DNA of 22,235 nucleotides. Source: Saccoglossus kowalevskii (taxonomy: Eukaryota; Hemichordata; Enteropneusta; Harrimaniidae). The translations under genes were made by a program, and so were the position numbers. The stretch lies in NCBI RefSeq assembly GCF_000003605.2, contig NW_003108644.1, positions 1 to 22,235 of the forward strand, read 5' to 3'. A model generated the notes under the pieces. That model was not told the DNA's origin. It was given only the letters and a program-made list of their open reading frames with translations, and did no database searches. Positions 1 to 11,241 of this stretch are shown here, one piece after another (the first letter of the stretch is position 1; each line of letters opens with the position of its first letter).

Positions 1-320
1 GCACCTGTAACCAGGCAGTATAAAGATTATACACCTGTGATCAGGGAATTAAGATTATTTTATGTTACTACTACTGGCACATAGCAACCATAAATAATTG
101 CTTTGAGGATGTTCATTTCATAGAGCATTTCACCCAAACATGTTGTATCAGAAATTCAATTAATCCTTGTGACATTGCTTGTGACAGTGTTTTGTTCCTA
201 AGCCTCTTCCAATCAGATACAACAAGAAATGTATACATACTACATTGTTCTACTAGTGAGGGCATCACAGGAAACATAGTACATGCACATATTTGTATTT
301 CTAACCCTACTATTTTTCAG
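1..320 (+). other. 3' part of an intron of the NOX-like gene
   Basis: AT-rich non-coding sequence with no exon that I can support. It ends in TATTTTTCAG, a normal 3' splice site, immediately before the loop-E exon. A CTAAC motif at 301-305 is a plausible branch point, though close to the acceptor. The exon that follows begins with one base of a split codon, so this is a phase-2 intron. An open frame runs across the acceptor from an ATG at 283, but that ATG is intronic and the protein similarity begins only after the splice site. The upstream exons, for the heme-carrying helices, are outside the window. Confidence 0.8.
2..58. repeat. Two-copy imperfect tandem repeat (about 29 bp)
   Basis: CACCTGTAACCAGG at 2 and CACCTGTGATCAGG at 32 begin two adjacent copies, which both end in AAGATTAT. 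The second copy is about two bases shorter. The first copy starts at the window edge, so this may be the end of a longer array. It is unrelated to the 39-bp unit further right. Confidence 0.55.
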
Positions 321-444
321 AGGTATTGTTAAATTTCAAACTAACCTAGCTGAACATGACCCCAAAGTCTGCCATAATCAAACAGAGATGTGGGGAGTGT
401 CAAGAGACTGCCCAGAACCACAGTTTGCTGGTAGTTCACCAGTA
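321..444 (+). CDS. NOX2-like: NADPH oxidase (NOX1/2/3-type), exon for extracellular loop E
   Basis: This exon encodes about 41 residues, from the last base of a split codon (probably Arg) through GIVKFQT to SSPV. The series GIVKFQT, EMWG, DCPEPQFAG matches extracellular loop E of NOX1/NOX2, between the fifth and sixth membrane helices; vertebrate family members have IVRGQT and CPxPQFAG there. Two cysteines sit 13 residues apart, the spacing of the loop-E disulfide pair of human NOX2. An N-Q-T glycosylation sequon lies at 376-384, near a glycosylated Asn of human NOX2. The acceptor AG is at 319-320 and the donor GTAAGT at 445-450; splicing there joins V to the TWLW of the next exon, as in the family (PM-TWKW). 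In related enzymes this loop covers the site where superoxide is made. Assignment to NOX2 rather than NOX1 or NOX3 is not certain. Confidence 0.9.
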
Positions 445-561
445 GTAAGTTTTTATTTTTTATTTTATTATTTTTATTATTTTAATTTCCACAAAAGCAT
501 GGTGTATTAGTTGGTATGTCAATATGATAATTTTAATGAAAAATATTGTTTGTAATCCTAG
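445..561 (+). other. Phase-0 intron, 117 bp
   Basis: Begins GTAAGT and ends ATCCTAG. Its left half is a T-rich stretch (450-488) and nothing else is visible. It splits the protein between complete codons, and removing it restores the conserved [10 protein letters not shown] join. Confidence 0.88.
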
Positions 562-654
562 ACATGGTTATGGGTGATTGGTCCAATGTTTCTGTACCTT
601 GTAGAGAGAGTTATCAGATTTGTTAGGAGTTGTCAGAATGTTTACATTACTAAG
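562..654 (+). CDS. NOX2-like: NADPH oxidase, exon for last membrane helix and cytosolic junction
   Basis: 31 codons in frame, beginning [16 protein letters not shown] and ending NVYITK. The stretch GPMFLYLxERxxRF is almost identical to the sixth transmembrane helix of human NOX2, and the basic segment [13 protein letters not shown] matches its RFWRSQQKVVITK, where the chain enters the cytosol before the FAD-binding domain. The acceptor AG is at 560-561 and the donor GTAGGG at 655-660. Both borders are phase 0, so the exon can be joined without frame change. Conservation through the helix, with no stop or frameshift, argues for a working gene rather than a pseudogene fragment. Confidence 0.92.
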
Positions 655-988
655 GTAGGGACTTTGCTTCATTGTCATTTCTATTTTTAATTCGTTCATT
701 AGTGAACTGTATTTCCATAAAATGTATTACTTGTTTGTTTGTTCATTTGTTCTTCCAATCATTCATTTATTCTTCCTTTATTAATTAATTCATTCACTTG
801 AGACATGTACCTATTCTGATATTATATATTTCTAAGAGTCGTAAATTGCCAAAAAAGAACAAGTATGTGCTTAGGTTTCATCATTAATTGCAACGTGTAG
901 AAATTGAAATTTATTTTTTCTTAATTATTGTTCTACTCAGTATACATTCATCCTATGGTTATTATAATGGTATGCAATTCGTTAACAG
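655..988 (+). other. Phase-0 intron, 334 bp
   Basis: Starts GTAGGG and ends GTTAACAG. AT-rich and without coding similarity that I can see. It includes a low-complexity TTTG/CATT stretch, listed separately. Joining its flanks gives VYITK-VVKHPSK, matching the VVITK-VV(T/M)HP of vertebrate NOX proteins. Confidence 0.88.
731..799. repeat. Low-complexity TTTG/CATT-rich stretch
   Basis: Opens with TTGTTTGTTTGTTCATTTG, followed by degenerate CATT and TTAA repeats. It looks like a decayed 4-bp microsatellite inside the intron. No function is implied. Confidence 0.6.
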
Positions 989-1123
989 GTTGTGAAGCAT
1001 CCATCTAAAGTGATAGAATTACAGTTGAAGAAAAAAGGATTTGAGATGTTTCCAGGACAATATGTGTTTTTACAATGTTCTAAGATATCAAGATTAGAAT
1101 GGCATCCATTTACTCTCACATCT
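989..1123 (+). CDS. NOX2-like: NADPH oxidase, exon for start of FAD-binding domain
   Basis: 45 complete codons beginning [18 protein letters not shown] and ending [10 protein letters not shown]. This is the first half of the FAD-binding beta-barrel of NOX enzymes. GQYVF and HPFTLTS are family hallmarks, and HPFT is the FAD-contacting motif of human NOX2 (around residue 338). The enzyme carries electrons from cytosolic NADPH through FAD and two hemes to oxygen outside the membrane, producing superoxide. The acceptor AG is at 987-988 and the donor GTAAGT at 1124-1129, both phase 0. Reading past the donor meets TGA at 1130-1132, which supports the exon end. The family continues with APEED and the NADPH-binding domain; neither is in this window, so the next exon lies beyond the repeat array. 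Confidence 0.93.
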
Positions 1124-1186
1124 GTAAGTTGAATCTGATCATTTTATGAAAATAAGCCTTATTACATAATCTTGATGCATTTATAG

Positions 1187-1233
1187 TGCTGTAGCAGGGA
1201 CGGTAATTATAGACTTGATTGCTGCAATCATAG
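1187..1233. repeat. Divergent 47-bp unit at the left end of the array
   Basis: First unit of the array. It has GTAGCAGGGACGGTAAT and TATAGACTTGATTGC in place of the usual GTGTAGGAGAAATG segment, then returns to the regular GCTGCAATCATAG. The flank just before it (1171-1186, CTTGATGCATTTATAG) matches 13 of 16 bases of the regular CTTGCTGCAATCATAG, so the array may begin at 1171. Confidence 0.85.
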
Positions 1234-2210
1234 TGCTGTAGTGTAGGAGAAATGAACTTGCTGCAATCATAGCGCTGTAGTGTAGGAGAAATGAACTTGC
1301 TGCAATCATAGCGCTGTAGTGTAGGAGAAATGAACTTGCTGCAATCATAGCGCTGTAGTGTAGGAGAAATGAACTTGCTGCAATCATAGTGCTGTAGTGT
1401 AGGAGAAATGAACTTGCTGCAATCATAGCGCTGTAGTGTAGGAGAAATGAACTTGCTGCAATCATAGCGCTGTAGTGTAGGAGAAATGAACTTGCTGCAA
1501 TCATAGTGCTGTAGTGTAGGAGAAATGAACTTGCTGCAATCATAGTGCTGTAGTGTAGGAGAAATGAACGTGCTGCAATCATAGCGCTGTAGTGTAGGAG
1601 AAATGAACTTGCTGCAATCATAGTGCTGTAGTGTAGGAGAAATGAACTTGCTGCAATCATAGAGCTGTAGTGTAGGAGAAATGAACTTGCTGCAATCATA
1701 GCGCTGTAGTGTAGGAGAAATGAACTTGCTGCAATCATAGCGCTGTAGTGTAGGAGAAATGAACTTGCTGCATTCATAGCGCTGTAGTGTAGGAGAAATG
1801 AACTTGCTGCATTCATAGTGCTGTAGTGTAGGAGAAATGAACTTGCTGCAATCATAGTGCTGTAGTGTAGGAGAAATGAACTTGCTCCAATCATAGCGCT
1901 GTAGTGTAGGAGAAATGAACTTGCTGCAATCATAGCGCTGTAGTGTAGGAGAAATGAACTTGCTGCAATCATAGCGCTGTAGTGTAGGAGAAATGAACTT
2001 GCTGCAATCATAGTGCTGTAGTGTAGGAGAAATGAACTTGCTGCAATCATAGTGCTGTAGTGTAGGAGAAATGAACTTGCTGCAATCATAGCGCTGTAGT
2101 GTAGGAGAAATGAACTTGCTGCAATCATAGTGCTGTAGTGTAGGAGAAATGAACTTGCTGCAATCATAGCGCTGTAGTGTAGGAGAAATGAACTTGCTGC
2201 AATCATAGCG

Positions 2211-2900
2211 CTATAGTGTAGGAGAAATGAACTTGCTCCAATCATAGCGCTGTAGTGTAGGAGAAATGAACTTGCTGCAATCATAGTGCTGTAGTGTAGG
2301 AGAAATGAACTTGCTGCAATCATAGTGCTGTAGTGTAGGAGAAATGAACTTGCTGCAATCATAGTGCTGTAGTGTAGGAGAAATGAACTTGCTGCAATCA
2401 TAGCACTGTAGTGTAGGAGAAATGAACTTGCTCCAATCATAGCGCTGTAGTGTAGGAGAAATGAACTTGCTGCAATCATAGTGCTGTAGTGTAGGAGAAA
2501 TGAACGTGCTGCAATCATAGCGCTGTAGTGTAGGAGAAATGAACTTGCTGCAATCATAGCGCTGTAGTGTAGGAGAAATGAACTTGCTGCAATCATAGTG
2601 CTGTAGTGTAGGAGAAATGAACTTGCTGCAATCATAGTGCTGTAGTGTAGGAGAAATGAACTTGCTCCAATCATAGCGCTGTAGTGTAGGAGAAATGAAC
2701 TTGCTGCAATCATAGCGCTGTAGTGTAGGAGAAATGAACTTGCTGCAATCATAGTGCTGTAGTGTAGGAGAAATGAACTTGCTGCAATCATAGCGCTGTA
2801 GTGTAGGAGAAATGAACTTGCTGCAATCATAGCGCTGTAGTGTAGGAGAAATGAACTTGCTGCAATCATAGCGCTGTAGTGTAGGAGAAATGAACTTGCT
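2211..2900. repeat. Duplicated block, left copy (partner 5366-6010)
   Basis: The block starts at a CGCTATAG variant (2211 / 5366, offset 3,155 bp). Unit order then agrees: GCTCCA; CG; three TG; CA with GCTCCA; then a further TG-GCTCCA unit. The left copy has one extra AACGTG unit. The right end is approximate. Confidence 0.75.
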
Positions 2901-3729
2901 GCAATCATAGCGCTGTAGTGTAGGAGAAATGAACTTGCTGCATTCATAGCGCTGTAGTGTAGGAGAAATGAACTTGCTGCAATCATAGCGCTGTAGTGTA
3001 GGAGAAATGAACTTGCTGCAATCATAGTGCTGTAGTGTAGGAGAAATGAACTTGCTGCAATCATAGCGCTGTAGTGTAGGAGAAATGAACTTGCTGCAAT
3101 CATAGCGCTGTAGTGTAGGAGAAATGAACTTGCTGCAATCATAGCGCTGTAGTGTAGGAGAAATGAACTTGCTGCAATCATAGCGCTGTAGTGTAGGAGA
3201 AATGAACTTGCTGCAATCATAGCGCTGTAGTGTAGGAGAAATGAACTTGCTGCATTCATAGCGCTGTAGTGTTGGAGAAATGAACTTGCTGCAATCATAG
3301 TGCTGTAGTGTAGGAGAAATGAACTTGCTGCAATCATAGCGCTGTAGTGTAGGAGAAATGAACTTGCTGCAATCATAGCGCTGTAGTGTAGGAGAAATGA
3401 ACTTGCTGCAATCATAGCGCTGTAGTGTAGGAGAAATGAACTTGCTGCAATCATAGTGCTGTAGTGTAGGAGAAATGAACTTGCTGCAATCATAGCGCTG
3501 TAGTGTAGGAGAAATGAACTTGCTGCAATCATAGCGCTGTAGTGTAGGAGAAATGAACTTGCTGCAATCATAGCGCTGTAGTGTAGGAGAAATGAACTTG
3601 CTGCAATCATAGCGCTGTAGTGTAGGAGAAATGAACTTGCTGCAATCATAGTGCTGTAGTGTAGGAGAAATGAACGTGCTGCAATCATAGCGCTGTAGTG
3701 TAGGAGAAATGAACTTGCTGCAATCATAG

Positions 3730-3766
3730 TGCTGTAGTGTAGGAGAAATGAACTTGCTGCAATCAG
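3730..3766. repeat. 37-bp short unit (2-bp deletion)
   Basis: Reads GCAATCAGCGCTG where other units have GCAATCATAGCGCTG. The two-base loss switches the minus strand from one open frame to the other. The surrounding variant order is shared with the short unit at 22051. Confidence 0.9.
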
Positions 3767-4100
3767 CGCTGTAGTGTAGGAGAAATGAACTTGCTGCAAT
3801 CATAGTGCTGTAGTGTAGGAGAAATGAACGTGCTGCAATCATAGCGCTGTAGTGTAGGAGAAATGAACTTGCTGCAATCATAGCGCTGTAGTGTAGGAGA
3901 AATGAACTTGCTGCAATCATAGCGCTGTAGTGTAGGAGAAATGAACTTGCTGCATTCATAGTGCTGTAGTGTAGGAGAAATGAACTTGCTGCATTCATAG
4001 TGCTGTAGTGTAGGAGAAATGAACTTGCTGCAATCATAGTGCTGTAGTGTAGGAGAAATGAACTTGCTGCATTCATAGTGCTGTAGTGTAGGAGAAATGA

Positions 4101-5266
4101 ACCTGCTGCAATCATAGCGCTGTAGTGTAGGAGAAATGAACTTGCTGCAATCATAGTGCTGTAGTGTAGGAGAAATGAACTTGCTGCAATCATAGTGCTG
4201 TAGTGTAGGAGAAATGAACTTGCTGCATTCATAGTGCTGTAGTGTAGGAGAAATGAACTTGCTGCAATCATAGTGCTGTAGTGTAGGAGAAATGAACTTG
4301 CTGCAATCATAGTGCTGTAGTGTAGGAGAAATGAACTTGCTGCAATCATAGCGCTGTAGTGTAGGAGAAATGAACTTGCTGCAATCATAGTGCTGTAGTG
4401 TAGGAGAAATGAACTTGCTGCAATCATAGTGCTGTGGTGTAGGAGAAATGAACGTGCTGCAATCATAGCGCTGTAGTGTAGGAGAAATGAACTTGCTGCA
4501 ATCATAGCGCTGTAGTGTAGGAGAAATGAACTTGCTGCAATCATAGCGCTGTAGTGTAGGAGAAATGAACTTGCTCCAATCAGCGCTGTAGTGTAGGAGA
4601 AATGAACTTGCTCCAATCATAGCGCTGTAGTGTAGGAGAAATGAACTTGCTGCAATCATAGCGCTGTAGTGTAGGAGAAATGAACTTGCTGCAATCATAG
4701 CGCTGTAGTGTAGGAGAAATGAACTTGCTGCAATCATAGTGCTGTAGTGTAGGAGAAATGAACTTGCTGCAATCATAGCGCTGTAGTGTAGGAGAAATGA
4801 ACTTGCTGCAATCATAGCGTTGTAGTGTAGGAGAAATGAACTTGCTGCAATCATAGCGCTGTAGTGTAGGAGAAATGAACTTGCTGCAATCATAGCGCTG
4901 TAGTGTAGGAGAAATGAACTTGCTGCAATCATAGTGCTGTAGTGTAGGGGAAATGAACGTGCTGCAACCATAGCGCTGTAGTGTAGGAGAAATGAACTTG
5001 CTGCAATCATAGTGCTGTAGTGTAGGAGAAATGAACGTGCTGCAATCATAGCGCTGTAGTGTAGGAGAAATGAACTTGCTGCAATCATAGCGCTGTAGTG
5101 TAGGAGAAATGAACTTGCTGCATTCATAGTGCTGTAGTGTAGGAGAAATGAACTTGCTGCAATCATAGTGCTGTAGTGTAGGAGAAATGAACTTGCTGCA
5201 ATCATAGTGCTGTAGTGTAGGAGAAATGAACTTGCTGCAATCATAGCGCTGTAGTGTAGGAGAAAT
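4101..5266. repeat. Duplicated block, left copy (partner 18672-19839)
   Basis: Four uncommon variants occur in the same order in both copies: AACCTGC (4101 / 18672), GTGGTG (in 4431-4440 / 19002-19011), GGGG followed by GCAACCATAG (4947 / 19520) and AAATTAAC (5266 / 19839). Offsets are 14,571 to 14,573 bp. The 37-bp unit is specific to the left copy, and there are single-unit differences. Confidence 0.85.
4547..4583. repeat. 37-bp short unit (2-bp deletion, GCTCCA type)
   Basis: Reads GCTCCAATCAGCGCTG. It carries the same deletion as the unit at 3730 but on a GCTCCA background. An identical unit lies 3,040 bp to the right. Confidence 0.9.
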
Positions 5267-5365
5267 TAACTTGCTGCAATCATAGTGCTGTAGTGTAGGA
5301 GAAATGAACTTGCTGCAATCATAGCGCTGTAGTGTAGGAGAAATGAACTTGCTGCAATCATAGCG

Positions 5366-6010
5366 CTATAGTGTAGGAGAAATGAACTTGCTCCAATCAT
5401 AGCGCTGTAGTGTAGGAGAAATGAACTTGCTGCAATCATAGTGCTGTAGTGTAGGAGAAATGAACTTGCTGCAATCATAGTGCTGTAGTGTAGGAGAAAT
5501 GAACTTGCTGCAATCATAGTGCTGTAGTGTAGGAGAAATGAACTTGCTGCAATCATAGCACTGTAGTGTAGGAGAAATGAACTTGCTCCAATCATAGCGC
5601 TGTAGTGTAGGAGAAATGAACTTGCTGCAATCATAGCGCTGTAGTGTAGGAGAAATGAACTTGCTGCAATCATAGCGCTGTAGTGTAGGAGAAATGAACT
5701 TGCTGCAATCATAGTGCTGTAGTGTAGGAGAAATGAACTTGCTGCAATCATAGTGCTGTAGTGTAGGAGAAATGAACTTGCTCCAATCATAGCGCTGTAG
5801 TGTAGGAGAAATGAACTTGCTGCAATCATAGCGCTGTAGTGTAGGAGAAATGAACTTGCTGCAATCATAGTGCTGTAGTGTAGGAGAAATGAACTTGCTG
5901 CAATCATAGCGCTGTAGTGTAGGAGAAATGAACTTGCTGCAATCATAGCGCTGTAGTGTAGGAGAAATGAACTTGCTGCAATCATAGCGCTGTAGTGTAG
6001 GAGAAATGAA
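5366..6010. repeat. Duplicated block, right copy (partner 2211-2900)
   Basis: Same CGCTATAG start and unit order as 2211-2900, one unit shorter. The right end is approximate. Confidence 0.75.
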
Positions 6011-7586
6011 CTTGCTGCAATCATAGTGCTGTAGTGTAGGAGAAATGAACTTGCTGCATTCATAGTGCTGTAGTGTAGGAGAAATGAACTTGCTGCAATC
6101 ATAGCGCTGTAGTGTAGGAGAAATGAACTTGCTGCAATCATAGTGCTGTAGTGTAGGAGAAATGAACTTGCTGCAATCATAGCGCTGTAGTGTAGGAGAA
6201 ATGAACTTGCTGCAATCATAGCGCTGTAGTGTAGGAGAAATGAACTTGCTGCAATCATAGCGCTGTAGTGTAGGAGAAATGAACTTGCTGCAATCATAGC
6301 GCTGTAGTGTAGGAGAAATGAACTTGCTGCAATCATAGCGCTGTAGTGTAGGAGAAATGAACTTGCTGCAATCATAGCGCTGTAGTGTAGGAGAAATGAA
6401 CTTGCTGCAATCATAGCGCTGTAGTGTAGGAGAAATGAACTTGCTGCAATCATAGCGCTGTAGTGTAGGAGAAATGAACTTGCTGCAATCATAGCGCTGT
6501 AGTGTAGGAGAAATGAACTTGCTGCAATCATAGCGCTGTAGTGTAGGAGAAATGAACTTGCTGCAATCATAGTGCTGTAGTGTAGGAGAAATGAACGTGC
6601 TGCAACCATAGCGCTGTAGTGTAGGAGAAATGAACTTGCTGCAATCATAGTGCTGTAGTGTAGGAGAAATGAACTTGCTGCAATCATAGCGCTGTAGTGT
6701 AGGAGAAATGAACTTGCTCCAATCATAGCGCTGTAGTGTAGGAGAAATGAACTTGCTGCAATCATAGCGCTGTAGTGTAGGAGAAATAAACTTGCTGCAA
6801 TCATAGCGCTGTAGTGTAGGAGAAATGAACTTGCTGCATTCATAGTGCTGTAGTGTAGGAGAAATGAACTTGCTGCAATCATAGTGCTGTAGTGTAGGAG
6901 AAATGAACTTGCTGCATTCATAGTGCTGTAGTGTAGGAGAAATGAACTTGCTGCAATCATAGCGCTGTAGTGTAGGAGAAATGAACTTGCTGCAATCATA
7001 GCGCTGTAGTGTAGGAGAAATGAACTTGCTGCAATCATAGTGCTGTAGTGTAGGAGAAATGAACGTGCTGCAATCATAGCGCTGTAGTGTAGGAGAAATG
7101 AACTTGCTGCAATCATAGTGCTGTAGTGTAGGAGAAATGAACTTGCTGCAATCATAGCGCTGTAGTGTAGGAGAAATTAACTTGCTGCAATCATAGTGCT
7201 GTAGTGTAGGAGAAATGAACTTGCTGCAATCATAGTGCTGTAGTGTAGGAGAAATGAACTTGCTGCATTCATAGTGCTGTAGTGTAGGAGAAATGAACTT
7301 GCTGCAATCATAGTGCTGTAGTGTAGGAGAAATGAACTTGCTGCAATCATAGTGCTGTAGTGTAGGAGAAATGAACTTGCTGCAATCATAGCGCTGTAGT
7401 GTAGGAGAAATGAACTTGCTGCAATCATAGTGCTGTAGTGTAGGAGAAATGAACTTGCTGCAATCATAGTGCTGTGGTGTAGGAGAAATGAACGTGCTGC
7501 AATCATAGCGCTGTAGTGTAGGAGAAATGAACTTGCTGCAATCATAGCGCTGTAGTGTAGGAGAAATGAACTTGCTGCAATCATAG

Positions 7587-7623
7587 CGCTGTAGTGTAGG
7601 AGAAATGAACTTGCTCCAATCAG
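7587..7623. repeat. 37-bp short unit, copy of the one at 4547
   Basis: Same GCTCCAATCAGCGCTG sequence at an offset of exactly 3,040 bp, within a duplicated block. Confidence 0.9.
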
Positions 7624-9377
7624 CGCTGTAGTGTAGGAGAAATGAACTTGCTCCAATCATAGCGCTGTAGTGTAGGAGAAATGAACTTGCTGCAATCATA
7701 GCGCTGTAGTGTAGGAGAAATGAACTTGCTGCAATCATAGCGCTGTAGTGTAGGAGAAATGAACTTGCTGCAATCATAGTGCTGTAGTGTAGGAGAAATG
7801 AACTTGCTGCAATCATAGCGCTGTAGTGTAGGAGAAATGAACTTGCTGCAATCATAGCGTTGTAGTGTAGGAGAAATGAACTTGCTGCAATCATAGCGCT
7901 GTAGTGTAGGAGAAATGAACTTGCTGCAATCATAGCGCTGTAGTGTAGGAGAAATGAACTTGCTGCAATCATAGCGCTGTAGTGTAGGAGAAATGAACTT
8001 GCTGCATTCATAGTGCTGTAGTGTAGGAGAAATGAACTTGCTGCAATCATAGTGCTGTAGTGTAGGAGAAATGAACTTGCTGCAATCATAGTGCTGTAGT
8101 GTAGGAGAAATGAACTTGCTGCAATCATAGCGCTGTAGTGTAGGAGAAATTAACTTGCTGCAATCATAGTGCTGTAGTGTAGGAGAAATGAACTTGCTGC
8201 AATCATAGTGCTGTAGTGTAGGAGAAATGAACTTGCTGCATTCATAGTGCTGTAGTGTAGGAGAAATGAACTTGCTGCAATCATAGTGCTGTAGTGTAGG
8301 AGAAATGAACTTGCTGCAATCATAGTGCTGTAGTGTAGGAGAAATGAACTTGCTGCAATCATAGCGCTGTAGTGTAGGAGAAATGAACTTGCTGCAATCA
8401 TAGTGCTGTAGTGTAGGAGAAATGAACTTGCTGCAATCATAGTGCTGTAGTGTAGGAGAAATGAACGTGCTGCAATCATAGCGCTGTAGTGTAGGAGAAA
8501 TGAACTTGCTGCAATCATAGCGCTGTAGTGTAGGAGAAATGAACTTGCTGCAATCATAGCGCTGTAGTGTAGGAGAAATGAACTTGCTCCAATCATAGCG
8601 CTGTAGTGTAGGAGAAATGAACTTGCTGCAATCATAGCGCTGTAGTGTAGGAGAAATGAACTTGCTGCAATCATAGCGCTGTAGTGTAGGAGAAATGAAC
8701 TTGCTGCAATCATAGTGCTGTAGTGTAGGAGAAATGAACGTGCTGCAATCATAGCGCTGTAGTGTAGGAGAAATGAACTTGCTGCATCATAGTGCTGTAG
8801 TGTAGGAGAAATGAACTTGCTGCATTCATAGCGCTGTAGTGTAGGCGAAATGAACTTGCTGCATTCATAGCGCTGTAGTGTAGGAGAAATGAACTTGCTG
8901 CAATCATAGTGCTGTAGTGTAGGAGAAATGAACTTGCTGCATTCATAGCGCTGTAGTGTAGGAGAAATGAACTTGCTGCAATCATAGTGCTGTAGTGTAG
9001 GAGAAATGAACTTGCTGCAATCATAGTGCTGTAGTGTAGGAGAAATGAACTTGCTGCAATCATAGCGCTGTAGTGTAGGAGAAATGAACGTGCTGCAATC
9101 ATAGTGCTGTAGTGTAGGAGAAATGAACTTGCTGCAATCATAGTGCTGTAGTGTAGGAGAAATGAACTTGCTGCAATCATAGCGCTGTAGTGTAGGAGAA
9201 ATGAACTTGCTGCAATCATAGCGCTGTAGTGTAGGAGAAATGAACTTGCTGCATTCATAGCGCTGTAGTGTAGGAGAAATGAACTTGCTGCAATCATAGC
9301 GCTGTAGTGTAGGAGAAATGAACTTGCTGCAATCATAGTGCTGTAGTGTAGGAGAAATGAACTTGCTGCAATCATAG

Positions 9378-9421
9378 TGCTGTAGTGTCGGTAATTATAG
9401 ACTTGATTGCTGCATTCATAG
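9378..9421. repeat. Divergent 44-bp unit inside the array
   Basis: Contains GTGTCGGTAATTATAGAC and then TTGATTGCTGCATTC. It is three bases shorter than the other divergent units because the GCAGnGAC part is replaced by GTGT. It looks like a junction of a regular unit with the divergent unit. Confidence 0.85.
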
Positions 9422-10110
9422 TGCTGTAGTGTAGGAGAAATGAACTTGCTCCAATCATAGCGCTGTAGTGTAGGAGAAATGAACTTGGTGCAATCATAGC
9501 GCTGTAGTGTAGGAGAAATGAACTTGCTCCAATCATAGCGCTGTAGTGTAGGAGAAATGAACTTGCTGCAATCATAGCGCTGTAGTGTAGGAGAAATGAA
9601 CTTGCTGCATTCATAGCGCTGTAGTGTAGGAGAAATGAACTTGCTGCATTCATAGCGCTGTAGTGTAGGAGAAATGAACTTGCTCCAATCATAGCGCTGT
9701 AGTGTAGGAGAAATGAACTTGCTGCATTCATAGCGCTGTAGTGTAGGAGAAATGAACTTGCTGCATTCATAGTGCTGTAGTGTAGGAGAAATGAACTTGC
9801 TGCAATCATAGTGCTGTAGTGTAGGAGAAATGAACTTGCTGCAATCATAGCGCTGTAGTGTAGGAGAAATGAACGTGCTGCAATCATAGTGCTGTAGTGT
9901 AGGAGAAATGAACTTGCTGCATTCATAGCGCTGTTGTGTAGGAGAAATGAACTTGCTGCATTCATAGTGCTGTAGTGTAGGAGAAATGAACTTGCTGCAA
10001 TCATAGTGCTGTAGTGTAGGAGAAATGAACTTGCTGCAATCATAGTGCTGTAGTGTAGGAGAAATGAACTTGCTGCAATCATAGCGCTGTAGTGTAGGAG
10101 AAATGAACTT

Positions 10111-11241
10111 GCTTCAATCATAGCGCTGTAGTGTAGGAGAAATGAACTTGCTGCATTCATAGCGCTGTAGTGTAGGAGAAATGAACTTGCTGCATTCATA
10201 GTGCTGTAGTGTAGGAGAAATGAACTTGCTGCAATCATAGCGCTGTAGTGTAGGAGAAATGAACTTGCTGCAATCATAGCGCTGTAGTGTAGGAGAAATG
10301 AACTTGCTGCAATCATAGTGCTGTAGTGTAGGAGAAATGAACTTGCTGCAATCATAGTGCTGTAGTGTAGGAGAAATGAACTTGCTGCAATCATAGTGCT
10401 GTAGTGTAGGAGAAATGAACTTGCTGCAATCATAGTGCTGTAGTGTAGGAGAAATGAACTTGCTGCAATCATAGTGCTGTAGTGTAGGATAAATGAACTT
10501 GCTGCAATCATAGTGCTGTAGTGTAGGAGAAATGAACTTGCTGCATTCATAGTGCTGTAGTGTAGGAGAAATGAACTTGCTGCAATCATAGTGCTGTAGT
10601 GTAGGAGAAATGAACTTGCTGCAATCATAGTGCTGTAGTGTAGGAGAAATGAACTTGCTGCAATCATAGCGCTGTAGTGTAGGAGAAATGAACTTGCTTC
10701 AATCATAGCGCTGTAGTGTAGGAGAAATGAACTTGCTGCATTCATAGCGCTGTAGTGTAGGAGAAATGAACTTGCTGCATTCATAGTGCTGTAGTGTAGG
10801 AGAAATGAACTTGCTGCAATCATAGTGCTGTAGTGTAGGAGAAATGAACTTGCTGCAATCATAGCGCTGTAGTGTAGGAGAAATGAACTTGCTGCAATCA
10901 TAGTGCTGTAGTGTAGGAGAAATGAACTTGCTGCAATCATAGTGCTGTAGTGTAGGAGAAATGAACTTGCTGCAATCATAGTGCTGTAGTGTAGGAGAAA
11001 TGAACTTGCTGCAATCATAGTGCTGTAGTGTAGGAGAAATGAACTTGCTGCAATCATAGCGCTGTAGTGTAGGAGAAATGAACTTGCTGCAATCATAGTG
11101 CTGTAGTGTAGGAGAAATGAACTTGCTGCAATCATAGTGCTGTAGTGTAGGAGAAATGAACTTGCTGCAATCATAGCGCTGTAGTGTAGGAGAAATGAAC
11201 TTGCTGCAATCATAGTGCTGTAGTGTAGGAGAAATGAACTT
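10111..11241. repeat. Higher-order repeat, two periods of 15 and 14 units
   Basis: A rare GCTTCA unit occurs at 10111 and 10696, and as GCTTCAGTC at 11242. The spacings are 585 bp (15 units) and 546 bp (14 units). Each is followed by the same order of units: CG-GCATTC, CG-GCATTC, then a TG unit. This is a local higher-order period with unit gain or loss. Confidence 0.8.

Noticed and set aside
283-510. A 75-codon plus-strand open frame starting at ATG 283
   Set aside because: Its first 12 codons are intron and its last 22 run past a GTAAGT donor into a T-rich intron. Only 321-444 is coding, as an internal exon.
1187-1233. Edge of a transposon or insertion element as origin of the divergent unit
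   Set aside because: No terminal inverted repeats, target-site duplication or transposase-like coding sequence are visible. The unit is better explained as a diverged member of the same tandem family.
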